From Diadema setosum (taxonomy: Eukaryota; Echinodermata; Echinoidea; Diadematoida; Diadematidae), in the NCBI RefSeq assembly GCF_964275005.1, contig NC_092689.1, positions 6,152,700 through 6,216,699 of the forward strand: a DNA stretch of 64,000 nt. Reading direction: 5' to 3'. The stretch's first letter is position 1, and each line of letters opens with the position of its first letter. Position numbers and translations under genes: made by a program. Below the pieces are notes generated by a model that did not search any database, was not told where the DNA came from, and saw only the letters and a list, made by a program, of their open reading frames with translations. Of this stretch, positions 1 through 11,478 are shown one piece after another.

Positions 1-157
1 AACGAAATTTATAAGTATATATGCGATTAAGAGGGAATGTAAAAGAAATAAAACAAACAAAATCTAAAATATACTAAACAATGTTTACAAGGTATATTCC
101 CTGAAACATGATAATGCAGATCATATTGCTGTGTCGTTCCGAGCAGAAACCTATTGC

Positions 158-162
<5 letters not shown>

Positions 163-221
<59 letters not shown>

Positions 222-240
222 GTATTATTATATATTGTAT
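163..240. repeat. (TA)n microsatellite
   Basis: Nearly pure TA dinucleotide run with a few CATA interruptions, then an AT-rich tail. Confidence 0.95.
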
Positions 241-1322
241 ATTACATATAATATATAATATTGCAAATCTCAATTTCACGATTGATTTCAATGAATGATG
301 AATCAAAAATGAGTTGAAGAATAAACAAATCTTTGACTTATGCTCTTTAAAATAACGTCGTCATTGCCATCATGTCCGCTACTAAGTTTACTTTCCTAAT
401 TCATGGTAATATACTTAACGCACAATTAACAACAGGGTCCAACAAAAGAATGATTTAGAATTGGGTGTATCAATCAATTCGTCAGGTGTGGAAATATTTC
501 TAGCTAAATCATATCCAATCTGGGAGAAATAAAAATCGAATGTATCGGCTGTCAACGCAGGGTCTGTTATTTCCACATCTTGTGGTTTGATTATTGTTAT
601 AATTTATGCAGTTTTTCATTACTTTTGTTAATGTCACTCTTACTTTTCGAAACGTGGTCACTTCATGTTTAAAAAGATATGTCTGGTCCTTTAGATACTT
701 TTTTCTTCTTTTATTTATCACGCAAAGTTCTTGTAAGCGCATTTTTGTACAAAATACAAAGACAGGATTGTTCAGTACGTTTGATTCTATTATGTATAGC
801 ATGACATCTTTTATTGGATTAATAGACCGTAAAAGGGATTTTGTTATCCTTGAAAATCTTGGATGCTGTTAACAGTCATGCTCTTTAGCTTTAAATAAAG
901 AAACATAGTATTTACAATCTGAATAGGTAACTAAAATTTCCCTAAAAACCTGAAACGATAAGCCAGCGTCTTAAGAGTTATGTAGTTCTGTCCAAATTTT
1001 CTTCAGTTTTACTATTCTTCAATTTGTGTAAATTGTAAGGTGCTATACAATTTCATTAAAAGTCTCTATATAGTGGGAGCAGTAATGGGTTTCCAGGTGA
1101 CTGGGATAGAAGTTAAAGTTTTGAAGTGGTCGATATGTCAGAAAGAATGATACTCAATTTAAAGAAGGAGGAGGCGTGACATAGAATGTAATTATTATCA
1201 ACAAGGGAAGCCGTGTAACTTGTTACCTTGGATTGGCTTGGTTAGTGGAAAGAAAGAGGCATTTAGAAATGTCTTTGTTTGAATTACCCATGACAAAACA
1301 GTCTTTGATGATAAAAAAAACA

Positions 1323-1479
1323 GGGGCGGATCCAGGAATTCTGTACAGGGGGGCGTGTTTAATTATTTCTGGTGCCACTTCCGGGTTTCATTTCATTTTT
1401 TTCTTTTTATTTCTTTTGTTTTTAACGAAAAATAAAGGGGGCGTGCGCCGGTTGCGCCCCCCTCTGGATCCGCCACTGA
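1323..1479 (-). mobile_element. GGCGGATCC inverted-repeat MITE, copy 1
   Basis: Ends are GGGGCGGATCCAGGAATT and, inverted, AGTGGCGGATCCAGAG. The interior has the 'CTGGTGCCACTTCCGGG' segment and an A-rich stretch shared with the copies at 15703, 27640 and 47224. Non-autonomous; no coding capacity. Confidence 0.8.
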
Positions 1480-2181
1480 AAAAAGCGCACACTACACTCA
1501 AAACATGACCAAACATCAAGTATCATAAATGGCGTGTAGTTTGAAATACAGAATTACCGGTAGTGAACGTGCAGCATTCACGTGTATTGACAAAGGCATT
1601 CTGTAAAAGGGGGAAAAAATCAGAGCCCAATGAAATAACATAAGCCCCATATATACACAAGAGGCTTAATATAAAGGCCTGCCTTTAGTTGCCCTTGGGC
1701 AAGTATCTTGCACTGAATGCAGACGATGCATATCTGAACACAGACAGTCGTCTTGACTTCAGGTTACATCATGAGCGATGACGTGTGAATGCACTTATCT
1801 TATAACCTTATCTTTTCCTTTGTCTTCGGGATCTACAGCTTTAAGAGTGTACTCTTTATGACGTATTTACGATGTGTAGACTCCATTCGATGGCTTCTTT
1901 TCCTGGATATATTTTGGCTACAAATTTCTATGAACGTTCTTCTAGATATATTTAAATGTGGTGATGATGGACAGCATACAGTCTACTTTGAAAATGAATC
2001 AGGAAAATCAATGCTTGTTTTCAGTCATGCATCGAATGTATAAGTTCATTGTTCCTAGAATGCTTTAAAATTTTATTGCATGAATATATTGACAGTACAA
2101 GAATCTTCGGGATTCGCTTTGATGCAGGGCTAATCAGGGTTTTGTACTCATTCCTCATTCATTTATTTCCTTTTCTTCTAG

Positions 2182-2420
2182 GACTAATACGAGAATTATT
2201 TGCAGATCTCGCCAAGATGAAAGTGTCCTTGAACACTGAGCAAGAGACACATTTGAGTACACAGCTACGGAGTTTCCACCATAGAATAGTCAATCACCCA
2301 GCCGTATACGAAAAAAGGGTGGCCTTCTCAAGGGACAAGCTTGACCATTTGGACCCCGGTTTCTCAGGGCTATCACCGGCATCAACGAGGAAGACGGACC
2401 TTGCATTACACAGAAGTAAA
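2182..2420 (+). CDS. Gene A prodomain exon
   Basis: Open across 239 nt: two bases complete a split codon, then 79 codons. The polypyrimidine tract TTTCCTTTTCTTCTAG precedes it and the donor is AAA|GTAAGT. The residues KRVAFSRDKL about two thirds along match RRIAFSKVRP at the same place in gene B, and both have Pro-Ala several residues before. No cysteine is present, as expected of a neurotrophin-type prodomain. The last residues, HRSK, run directly into AKRS of the next exon to form the processing site. Confidence 0.85.
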
Positions 2421-5400
2421 GTAAGTGCGTCTCGGGGTGCAACATAAACAGAAAGTTGTAATGAATTGATAAAATAGCGAAGAGAAGGTTACGGGATCAA
2501 AGTGTCATGCGTATAAGACCGTCAAGGATTGGAATTTCCATAATACACTAGTTGTAGTATGTCCATCAAGAGACATTATCACAGTATCGTTTCCGTCAGC
2601 AAAAAAGCAGATGCCTATGGCGCACCGTTTGCCCAAAAATTCCTAAAACTTCGTTTATCAGTCGAAAAACTTTGAGAAACTGATATAGAGACCTAATACA
2701 GAGCGATAAAGTAATTTTATCGATAAACAGTATTCATCAAATAAAAAAAGCGGTATATCAAATGAAAAACTAACTTGATCGTATGCAGATGGAAATTACG
2801 GAATATATGAAATTGTGAAGTTTCGCCAATAATTTGTTCACAACACCTAGACATTTTCCGAGTGTGTTTTGTTTGTTTCGCTTTTTGTTCAAACGTAATA
2901 TGCTCCAGCTTCAAATCCTAATACATCTGACTGATCATTATTTTGAAGTTCCGTCAAGAAAAACATTTTACGCCTACATTTTGCACTTCTATAGCAGAAA
3001 AATAATTGCATTTTCGTTAGTGCTTTGTACATGATCAATAGACAGTTTTGAGGTAATGATACGAAAAGCTCACTCACATCTATATCATGTGTCCTGGGAA
3101 CTGCCTAAAGGCCTTGTCACACCTTTCCGGGCAAGCCTTGCGTGCGACATGCGAATAACAATTTTTGCTACCCGAAAGTCCCCGCAGATATCCCGCACAT
3201 GACAGTACCTAGCACGTATCTCACCCGTAGTTACCCGGAGTTGCGCACGCAAGTCCTCTTTACTCGAAGCCAAGTTTTGGCCCTGTCACACCTTTCCGGG
3301 CAAGATACGTGGGCTTAATACGTGTAGGGAGTTTAGGGACTTGTATTAGCTTTACTGGCCTTTAGTATTGAAAGTTTTTAAGATACATGATATGAGTAGT
3401 TTACAAAAAGCTATTGAATTTTCAAGTTTGAATATCATGAAATTATTCCCTTTATACAGTATTCTCTCATTTCTTGGCCTACACAGGCTTGACATGAACT
3501 TTTTTTCTCTGGTTACCAGTTATATGGTGGTCAGTTCGTGCCATGAAAATTTTTAAATTCTGAAGTTTTGGTGGCCTAAAAAAGAATGTAAAGGTCATAA
3601 ATAAAGAAAAATATATTCAAAAAAATCATTTGTAATCTTTTGTCCTTGATCTGGCCACCAAAATATAGGTTGTTGTTTTTTTTTTAATTTGGTGGCCCAA
3701 CGTCAATTCCAGTGACCCCGGGCCACCAAGTCACTGCTATTTTGTCGTGTCCTACCAAGCATATCGTATTCATTACCAAATCATTTCAAACAAATAAACC
3801 TTGTGTCTTCAGACAAATAAACCTCGTGACCTCCTTTTCAAAGTGTGTGAGAAATGTTGTGAAATCAATACGTAATGAATTAATCATATATTTTATTTCT
3901 TTAATGTATACTGGGTAATTGTAAATTTCTTTATATTCATCGCCTAACCTAATACCTAATATATAGATGCTAAAACACACTTTACGGGCACCGTTTATAT
4001 GAAGAAAGTAGATCAATTATGGGCTTCATCTAGAGTTTTCACGCTTTCAACTCGTGCTTTTTGTGTCAACACTGGCAAACATTCTGTAATAGAATACAAT
4101 TCTTATTACTCATTAATCATATTAACCTACAAATTCAGAATGTATCCCTAGTTAGATTAGATATCTTTTATCCATTTTAGGGGTAAAAGTTTGTTTATGC
4201 AAAAAAAAAAACAACAACAACACGCTAAATGCATTTAAATGAAATGAATAGGTCCTGAAGAACAAATAATCATTATTAATCTGCATGATAACTCTTTTGG
4301 GTCTCAAACCAGTCAGACATCGTGGTTCTGACGTGTGGAACTCATTGGCAGGCATACTTTATATCGGAAACAACACTTCATTTTTTTTCTAAAAATCTTC
4401 AGTACAAACATACATATTGAACTGACACTGACTGATGTCTGACATAAGAATTTGAATACAAAATGTTTCATTTGTGTTTCATAATTATACCTGAATTGCA
4501 ATAAATAATCCTTGAAGATTTAACAAAAATAACAATATACATACATTCATACATCCATCCATCCATACATACATACATATATAAATATAATTAAGAACCT
4601 TTGGGTGGCCCATGCACATTCACACACAGGTCAATGCACTTTGCACGATTATCCGCACAACATTTTCCATTTTGTTTTCTCGTTTCCCCTCTCTACAATA
4701 CCCCATTCCCAGGCCATCATCATTTCAAGCATACGCTTAACATTGTTTACGGTGTGCGATCTGGTGCATTTCTCCTTAATGGGTGTTCCTTTAATTTAAC
4801 ATTGATTAGTTTTCTTTGATAAAAAAATAGCTGTTTAAATTGTGTTTTCTTTTTCTCTTTTATTAAAAAAAAGACTTGTTTACATTGTGTTCTGTGGACA
4901 GTAAGGTTGAAAAATATTTTTCAATAATGTTATTTTGTGCTGAAATGTTAAAAATGCAGGAAAAAAGCCAAACAAAAAATGAGTTGAAAATTGTGGTTAA
5001 AAAAAAAAAGAAGAGTCGAATTCTAAAGACGGAAAGCAGCTTTCATCTTATATCAGCAAAACACTCACCCTGTGGAACATCCACTCATTAAGGTGAAGAC
5101 GAAAATGTATAGGAAAATTCCACAGTGCCCTTGGCATTATGACTACTAATGACGTCAGTTAGTAGAAAAAGACCTCAACAAACCAGGTCTATGCTGTCAG
5201 AAAGAAGAAACTACTGGAATCCAGAGATTTCAGGTCTCCTTGAGCACCGTGACGGGACTGCAAGCAAATACTGTAACGACGCCTTTAAAGGACAAGTTCA
5301 AATTCATATAAATTCGAATTGAGTGGATGCAGCAATAACAGCAGAACACATCTGTGGAATTTTGGGGAAGACAGGACAATCCAGTCAAAAGTTATGAATT

Positions 5401-7236
5401 TTTAAAGTTTCTGTGCAGTCACTGCTGGATAAGAAGACTACTACAGTTTATGATGTCACATACGGAGCGCGATATAAGTAGAATATACAGAGAATTTCAC
5501 AAAACTAGACTTTTTGAAAAAAAAAAACACTTTTAAAGTATGGTAAAGGTAATATTATTCCTCCTACCTTTTGAAAGAGGCAACTCAAAGGCTCTTTTTT
5601 TTTCCATGCGAGAAAAGTGAAAAATATGTTGAATTTTCTTTATATTTTCATATCGTTCTACGCACATGACATCACAAGCTGTATATAGTAGTCTTCTCAT
5701 CCAGCTATGGCGTCACTCAAAGTTTAAAAAAATTCACAACTTTTGAACGGATCGTCTGATTTTTCTCAGACATTTGTTGGTGTGTTCTACTAATATTGCT
5801 GCATTCTTTTAATACATATGTATATGATATCATATATGTATATTAAGGTGAGCCTGTTCTTTATGTCTCAGTGAACTTTGCTTCCTTTTTTATCCACGTG
5901 GTACTGCATTGACCTTCTCCTCTCATTTTTCTGTTACTCGTTTCTAGGCTAAACGTAGCATGGAAGACACTTGCCCATCGCATCCGCAATGGAAGATTTT
6001 GGAGTACGGAAATTTGAGAAATGGAACCAGAGTTACAGTTTACTCGCAGACATACTTCTACGTAACAGAATGTCTCCATAACAGGGGGAGGGCCTGTTAT
6101 CTTGGGGTCAATGCTCCGTGAGTTGAAAGTCTTCATTGCTATAGCTAGTTCTTTTCTGCTTTTGGGAGAGAGAGAGAGAGCTTTATTTCGTTATTCCTGT
6201 TGTTACATCTAGAATTATCACTGTCATATGAGAACAAACGAATCTTATTGAGTCAAGTTCAAATTTAGAAGCACTTGTATGAATGAAATTGGAGCGAAAC
6301 TTGAAATTATAAAGTGATGCCAAATGTTCATGTATCGTGTCATGATATTAAGGCAACCAAACAAACAAGCACATAAATGAAAACAAAAAATAGACCGAAA
6401 ACATTTAGGCCCAAATTCTCAAAGCTGGAATAACTATTCCGCGGAATAGTGTTGTTCCGGGGAATAAGTTATTCCACCTTTGAGAATAGATTTCGGGGAA
6501 TAAATCGCGTCATTTTACGTCACGAGGGCCTGATTTGCATAAGAGGCGTAATAAATCGGCGGAATAAGCGGTGTAATAAAGTTATTCCACCTTTGAGAAT
6601 TCGGGCTTTAGAGTGTATTTGTGCAGGGCGTTGTGGCAAAGTGATCAATGTAAATGTAAATTGAGTGTAGAAGTGTGAACACGAGCAAAAGTATAAACAC
6701 TCGATGGTAAATGTCAATATACGTATAAATAAATAGATAAACGTAATCAGATTATGGGTTCCTTGGGTATCAAGTCGACTACTTCTTGTAAATGTTAAAC
6801 ACTTGCAGTTTTATATGGAGTTTAAAAAAGATATATACGCTTTACTTGCTGTCGTCACGAGGGCTACTGTACTGAAAATAGAATATAGACGGATGAGTTA
6901 ATTGAGAGAGTTCAGTCACGTCGGTCCAGTGTTCCTCACAATTTCCAGTTTGTAAAATGCCTTTCAAAACGACAATGAAGAAAATGTTTCCTAGGAATAA
7001 AAGTATTTCACATTTGAAAAGAATAGTGTTACATCAATGCATCAATATTCTTCTGCCAATTTGCAACTTAATTTACTTATGTTTGATATGTTTTCAACAG
7101 TTTGTTCATCGGGTCTACGCAATGCAAGCAGAAGAAAAGCTGGGTTTCAGCATATGTCAAGCAGAAGAATTCCTTCACGTACGATTGGGGCTTTATCAGC
7201 GTTCCTACTTGTTGCAGCTGTGCAATAAGGCGATAA
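2182..7236 (+). CDS. Gene A: neurotrophin/Spaetzle-like cystine-knot growth factor precursor (three 3' coding exons)
   Basis: Predicted secreted dimeric ligand. Exons 2182-2420, 5948-6117 and 7101-7236 join as phase 1 in, phase 0, phase 2, with good splice signals (TTCTTCTAG / AAA|GTAAGT; TTTCTAG / CC|GTGAGT; TTTTCAACAG). The prodomain has 80 residues, then Lys-Ala-Lys-Arg followed by Ser, a furin-type site. The mature chain has 98 residues with cysteines at 6, 39, 47, 62, 91, 92 and 94. Neurotrophin-like landmarks: YFYVTEC (compare YFFETKC of NGF), KKSWV after cysteine 4, and a Trp nine residues before CC-x-C. Spaetzle also ends in CC-x-C with similar spacing, so family placement within the superfamily is open. 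The start codon and signal-peptide exon are not identified; the exon before 2182 must end in phase 1 and may lie left of the window. It is paralogous to gene B, convergent with it. Confidence 0.9.
3105..3330. repeat. Dispersed repeat with duplicated 'TGTCACACCTTTCCGGGC' block
   Basis: The block occurs twice in direct orientation (about 3117 and 3283), each followed by CAAG, around a 'CCCGCA/CCCGTA/CCCGGA'-rich centre. It lies in intron 1 of gene A and looks like overlapping remnants of one dispersed element. Confidence 0.55.
3560..3732. repeat. Inverted 'TTTTGGTGGCC' repeats
   Basis: TTTTGGTGGCC at 3565 pairs with GGCCACCAAAA near 3652. A second pair (TTTGGTGGCCC near 3689, GGGCCACCAA near 3720) follows. 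Likely a degraded foldback element in intron 1 of gene A. Confidence 0.5.
4538..4582. repeat. (CATA)n/(CATC)n tetranucleotide repeat
   Basis: Runs of ACATACAT, CATCCATC and CATACATA in intron 1 of gene A. Confidence 0.85.
5280..5818. repeat. 'GACAAGTTCA' repeat family, copy 1
   Basis: Starts AAAGGACAAGTTCA and includes ACATCTGTGGAATTTT, GGACAATCC, GTCACTGCTGGATAAG and a mirrored second half (AACGGATCGTC, TGTTCTACTAATATTGCTGC), so the ends are inverted. Related copies are at 44772-45290 and 62097-62228. Short frames inside it are noise. It lies in intron 1 of gene A, just before the mature exon. Confidence 0.75.
5948..6117 (+). CDS. Gene A mature-domain exon 1 (cysteines 1-3)
   Basis: It begins AKRSMEDTC and ends in phase 2 inside a Pro codon. 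It carries the basic cleavage site, cysteine 1, a Trp six residues later (QW), the strand NGTRVTVYSQ, YFYVTEC (cysteine 2) and GRAC (cysteine 3). The C1-C2 spacing is 33 residues, identical to gene B. C2-C3 is 8. Confidence 0.9.
6408..6613. mobile_element. Palindromic MITE with TTA target duplication
   Basis: Left end GGCCCAAATTCTCAAAG, right end inverted GCCCGAATTCTCAAAG. The trinucleotide TTA flanks both sides, the TWA pattern of PIF/Harbinger elements. About 205 bp, in intron 2 of gene A. Confidence 0.75.
7101..7236 (+). CDS. Gene A last coding exon (cysteines 4-7)
   Basis: One base completes the split Pro codon, then 44 codons and TAA. It contains QCKQKKSWVSAYV and FISVPTCCSCAIRR before the stop. 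The ending corresponds to FIRIDTACVCVL of mammalian NGF, with one added cysteine before the C-x-C. No clear AATAAA is seen close downstream. Confidence 0.9.
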
Positions 7237-9757
7237 CGACAGAATGAAAAGGACATGCAGTGGAACCTGATACGTCTTAATTCACAACGTTGCCATCAGA
7301 TCTTTTGGTGTTTATCTTTATAATGAAATCATGGGAAAACGTTATCGAGTAACATTTTATTTCATTCTCTATTTTCATTCTTGGATCCTCAGAAAGTATA
7401 GAAAATCGTCGCACGTTGTATGTTCTAGTTATGATAATAACAACACAACGTCTAGAGGCCAACATACAATAGTTCTGCGAAAAATGTTCGTTGGCGATCT
7501 TTCTAATTCCATTCATATTTTCTAAAAATATTTTCTAAAAAAAAAAATCGCTCTAAATGTCTACCAAATTGTAGGAAATTCTTCCACTTTTGTTTTCATC
7601 GCGTTATCATTGAGAATTAACAGAAGATTCTTTTTATTTTGTTGTTGTTGTTTTACAGTAAATCACCCCCTTGTGACTTTCCGTTGCTTCTTTTTCTGCT
7701 TTTCTTTGCAGCTTTGATGCGATGGCCTTTGTTCTGTTTTCCAGTTCCTTCGCTTATTAGTGTACTCTGCATGAAATTATCTTAATATATTCTGCTTCTG
7801 ATTGATTCTAAATATGTATATTTTATAATGTTATGTTCATATTAGCAATCATGTGCTCGTAAACATTCAAATCGTTTGTAGTGATTGCCTATGGGCGGTC
7901 TCTTTCCCTTACCGTTTAACAATGCAACAAGATATGCCTTAAAGATTCCTAAACGATATTTGTGGTGTGGTCAGTGCGTATAGATAGCCCCGTGTTATAT
8001 GTTTTGCTACTAAAACCCCCAGTTTTTACACAATATTTTGGTCGGTGACAGTTCGTCAAATGAATTTATCAGTATTATGCCACGCAGGAGGCTTACGATC
8101 ACCTTAAGATTCAAAGCTGTTTGGTTGTTTGATGGGTAGTTGAGGGCTTCGTTTGGGAAGTTTTCACATTTTGTTGGATGTCATGTTAATATGCTTGCAC
8201 TCAAAGTTTATCACGATGTTCTCCATAATTTGCATAAGGCACGTTGAAGTATACTGTATTATCGGCATGTTTGCTGTTAACATTGGTGTGAAAAGTCACA
8301 TTTATTGTATCAGTCATAGGATACAATTAATCAAAAATATTACTCCTTGTCTGGATGTTGACTTTGAAATGTTGCCGATTGAACGTTACAGCTTCCAATT
8401 AGTATCAAAGACTCACTTTCATCGCCTTGAAAAATGCAAACAAGCAATCCATTTCAGATGTCTGTGATCTTTTTACTCATTTCATGTTGCTATGATACCG
8501 GTATAAAGCTGTATTTTAGTGTCACAATTTATATGTCAAAATAAATGTCAAACTGAGACAGGGTATATGTCTTTCTCTATCTCTGAGGGGTGTTACTGTT
8601 GTGAAATCAATGATACATTTTGTCTCAATTATGCCGTAATATAATTCTCTTGTGCGTAGCTCTCGCGGTAATATTGATATTTCTTGAAATATTATATCTG
8701 TGTGGGACAGATAGTAAACTTTTGTCAGAGTTTGTGTCATTGTGCAAAGTCGTTACTAGTTTAAACATGAAGTAGCTATTTTTTTTTTTAAGTCAGCGGT
8801 GAGAAATCAATAGGCTGGTGATCCTGAATTAATTTCAACTCGACTTTGTTAGACATTCACTGGCGGAATGCCAGTCATCTCAGATAATAGTTCATGTTTA
8901 ATGTTTACAATATGAAACCCATTTGAATATCTCTGCAGCACTTGTTTATCACCGAAGACCTTTTTCTATGTGAATAAAATTTGATGACATTTTAGCTAAT
9001 TGTGACAGAGGTCAATAATGACCATGGGTACTTCGCATTGCAGGTGTGCAGTGGTTTTTGCAAACGACATTACTCTTGTACGTGCTTGTATAAACTGATA
9101 TATATATATAAATATATACATATTCTTTATCTATGTACATGTAAATAATTTCCGATGATAGGTGGGTGGCATTAGGACGTATATGAACGGAGATTGACAA
9201 AATCATCTTGCTTTTCTTTTCCAATATGATGACTGCTTGACACAATCCATGACAAGAACAGGGTATTTTTTTCTTTTTTCTTAATCATTTTGAATGTGTA
9301 CTTTTGAAAATACAGTCTTTCGCACTTAAAGTGTAAGCGCAAATACAGCAATGCTACTTTAGACGTTCGACTTTTACAATATCATGAGTCTGTTCTTCAC
9401 TGTTTTGAAAAATAATACAAAAGTCTTTGTACCTTTCAGTAATAAATCTTGGTAGACATCCGAGAGTCATTAAGTAACTTAGGTATCAGCACGGCTGAGA
9501 ATATGACTTTCACTTTTAATTACTTAACATCAAGATAACTCATACATTGTACACAAATATTTGCACTAGAATTTCTGTATTTTCTTCACTGGTTCTATGT
9601 TGCTCATGAATTTGCAATTATAATACTTGACTTCAATATATTCTTCTTTGTTGCTTTTATCGTGTTTAAGCGATTGGATAATGATGTGTTAGCTGGCTTG
9701 TGTGGCTGTGTTTATTTGTCGTTATACAGTCATTACAATAATGTGTATTCCAGGATG

Positions 9758-9802
<45 letters not shown>

Positions 9803-10680
9803 ATATACGTGAGTATTCGTGATTCTGTGTATGTGTGTTTATTTGAATGTGGGAGTGCTGATGACTTTGCTAAGTTTGGTATACGTGCAATTATGGGCAA
9901 GTATCTATGTAGAGTTTTAAAACAGAACATACGCCGTTTCGTAACTTTTATCAAACATTATGACTCACGTTTAACGCTTTAACACATTCAGGTTTACACA
10001 GTCACGGAAACATTGAAAAGCTTCTGCGAGAGCAATTAAAAGCCAATTAGAGGGTTTTGTTGTTTTGTGCCTGTTTTGCTTGTTGTTGTTGTTATCATTA
10101 TTATTATTATTATTATCATTGCTGTTGTTGTTTTATAGATATCAGGATAACCACAGACTGGTGGTCAAAATGAAGGGATTTATTATTACCGATGACTTTG
10201 TTGACGTCTTTACGATAATCTTTTAATGTTCCACTAAAAAGTCCCATGATCGACAATACAAGATTCACGCAGTCAGTTGCAATATAACAATCGTTATAGA
10301 ATTCAAATGTGCTTCATCAGTGAAAAGAAAAAAAAAAAGATTAGAGCCGAAGTAAGAGGTATGGAAACGGAAATAATACAACTTGTCTTTTTTTTTAATA
10401 AATGAGAAACTTATAGATTTTCGGATATTCATTGGAGTCAGCATAAGATTATCAAAACCGAAATTTATATACGATAGACAGAGTAAACGGCATTTTCTTT
10501 TTGTTTTAATAATTGAGAAAATAGATAAGGCATTGGAGTCAACATAAAATTATAAAAACCAAAATTTACATACGATACACTGAAGTATCCACAAACCTTG
10601 AAAATTGAATACATGTATAATCGTCGAGATTCATTTCTGAAAGGAATTAACATCTTAAATCAAAATCAATTCAATTTTGC
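7237..10680. other. Intergenic region downstream of gene A
   Basis: No convincing exon or conserved element. It contains gene A 3' UTR sequence of unknown length, TA tracts near 9098-9122 and 9762-9802, and a (TTA)n run near 10100-10116. Confidence 0.5.
9762..9802. repeat. (TA)n microsatellite
   Basis: Uninterrupted TA dinucleotides; the Tyr-Ile frames across it are artefacts. Confidence 0.95.
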
Positions 10681-10689
10681 ATCAGAAGA

Positions 10690-11478
10690 GGGTTTTCTAT
10701 ACAGGGATTATGCAATAATCAAATGCGGTGATAATATCGTTGAAAGCACTCGCAAATAGAGAACGTACAATTAGAGTCTACATGGATGTTAGTAAAGCCT
10801 CTGACACTATTGATAATGAACTTCTTACACAATAAACCGCATATTTAGGGCGTCAGAATCACCACTTTCTCATGGTTAAAGAGTTCAGACATTTAACCAT
10901 CACCATTATGTAACCATGCAGTCAACTATTTTTTTTTTGTACAATACCATTAAAGTGCCCCCTATAGGGATACACTTGGACCATTGCTTTTTTCACACGC
11001 GTTAAAGGCATAATTTGCCATTTGCAGATGAAACAAAAACCCAGCTTTAGTGCTAATAGTTCTAAAATGTGAGTTATGGATAAAAACAACCGCTGTAAAT
11101 ATTTGAATTCGTATAATCCATGTTGAGTATTGTTAAATACACAAAATGTGAACAATAAAAAATGTGAACAAACAAATAAAGATGTGTCCAGACTACAGTT
11201 ATAGTTTACTGAGAAAAATACTGATATCTCCTTATATTTTATGCTTTATCACGAAAATTTTATATGGTAGGATGTCTGTGATAAAACAGACCAACACATT
11301 TGCATCAAATGTGATATCTTTAACATTTTTAAAATCACTGCTACCATAGGTAAACAGGACCTTTAATGACAGCAACAGCTCATCCTCTTTTGAAAATTCT
11401 ATTTTATTAGCTGATGACACTAATGTATTTTACTCCCACGAGAGGATTGATTCATGGATTCGTGACCTTAATATAGGT
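10690..11478 (+). mobile_element. Degenerate LINE reverse-transcriptase fragment, interrupted
   Basis: Frames read YMDVSKASDTIDNELL near 10780 (cf. the D-L-S-K-A-F-D-T-I-D-H reverse-transcriptase block), then RDTLGPLLF near 10960, then after an insertion ILLADDTNVFYS near 11410 (the F-A-D-D catalytic block). It is broken by stops, lacks the ends, and is a non-LTR element of undetermined clade. The piece from about 10999 to 11350 is a different repeat inserted between the last two blocks. Confidence 0.75.
10999..11350 (+). repeat. Dispersed repeat R3, copy 1 (inserted in LINE)
   Basis: Begins TTAAAGGCATAATTTGCC, with AGATGAAACAAAAACCCAG, and near its end CTACAGTTATAGTTTACTGAG and AAATCACTGCTACC. 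Recognisable copies: inverted at about 19990-20270, and split at 62795-63690. Noncoding. Confidence 0.7.

Larger units (their letters stand above)
1..2181. other. Upstream flank of gene A
   Basis: Holds a (TA)n tract at about 163-240 and one inverted-repeat element at 1323-1479. A hydrophobic reading frame at 1858-1957 could end in phase 1 before a weak donor (TGTG|GTGATG) and might be the missing signal exon, but it contains two Asp residues and is not convincing. A short frame at 371-404 ending ATG|GTAATA also has the right phase. Confidence 0.4.

Noticed and set aside
1676-1730. CTTGGGCAAGTATCTTGCAC, similar to a SINE body word
   Set aside because: Too short and without tRNA-like head or tail to call a SINE.
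4200-4230. Short direct repeats resembling a CRISPR array here and at the 23-bp minisatellite
   Set aside because: No repeat-spacer structure, and the DNA is eukaryotic.
5354-5536. Small open frames within 5280-5818 and 44772-45290
   Set aside because: They lie in a dispersed inverted-repeat family and are not conserved between copies.
9662-9982. Frames with long Tyr-Ile runs here and at 12332, 12871, 16564, 20624, 37876
   Set aside because: They are translations of (TA)n microsatellites and have no other coding sign.
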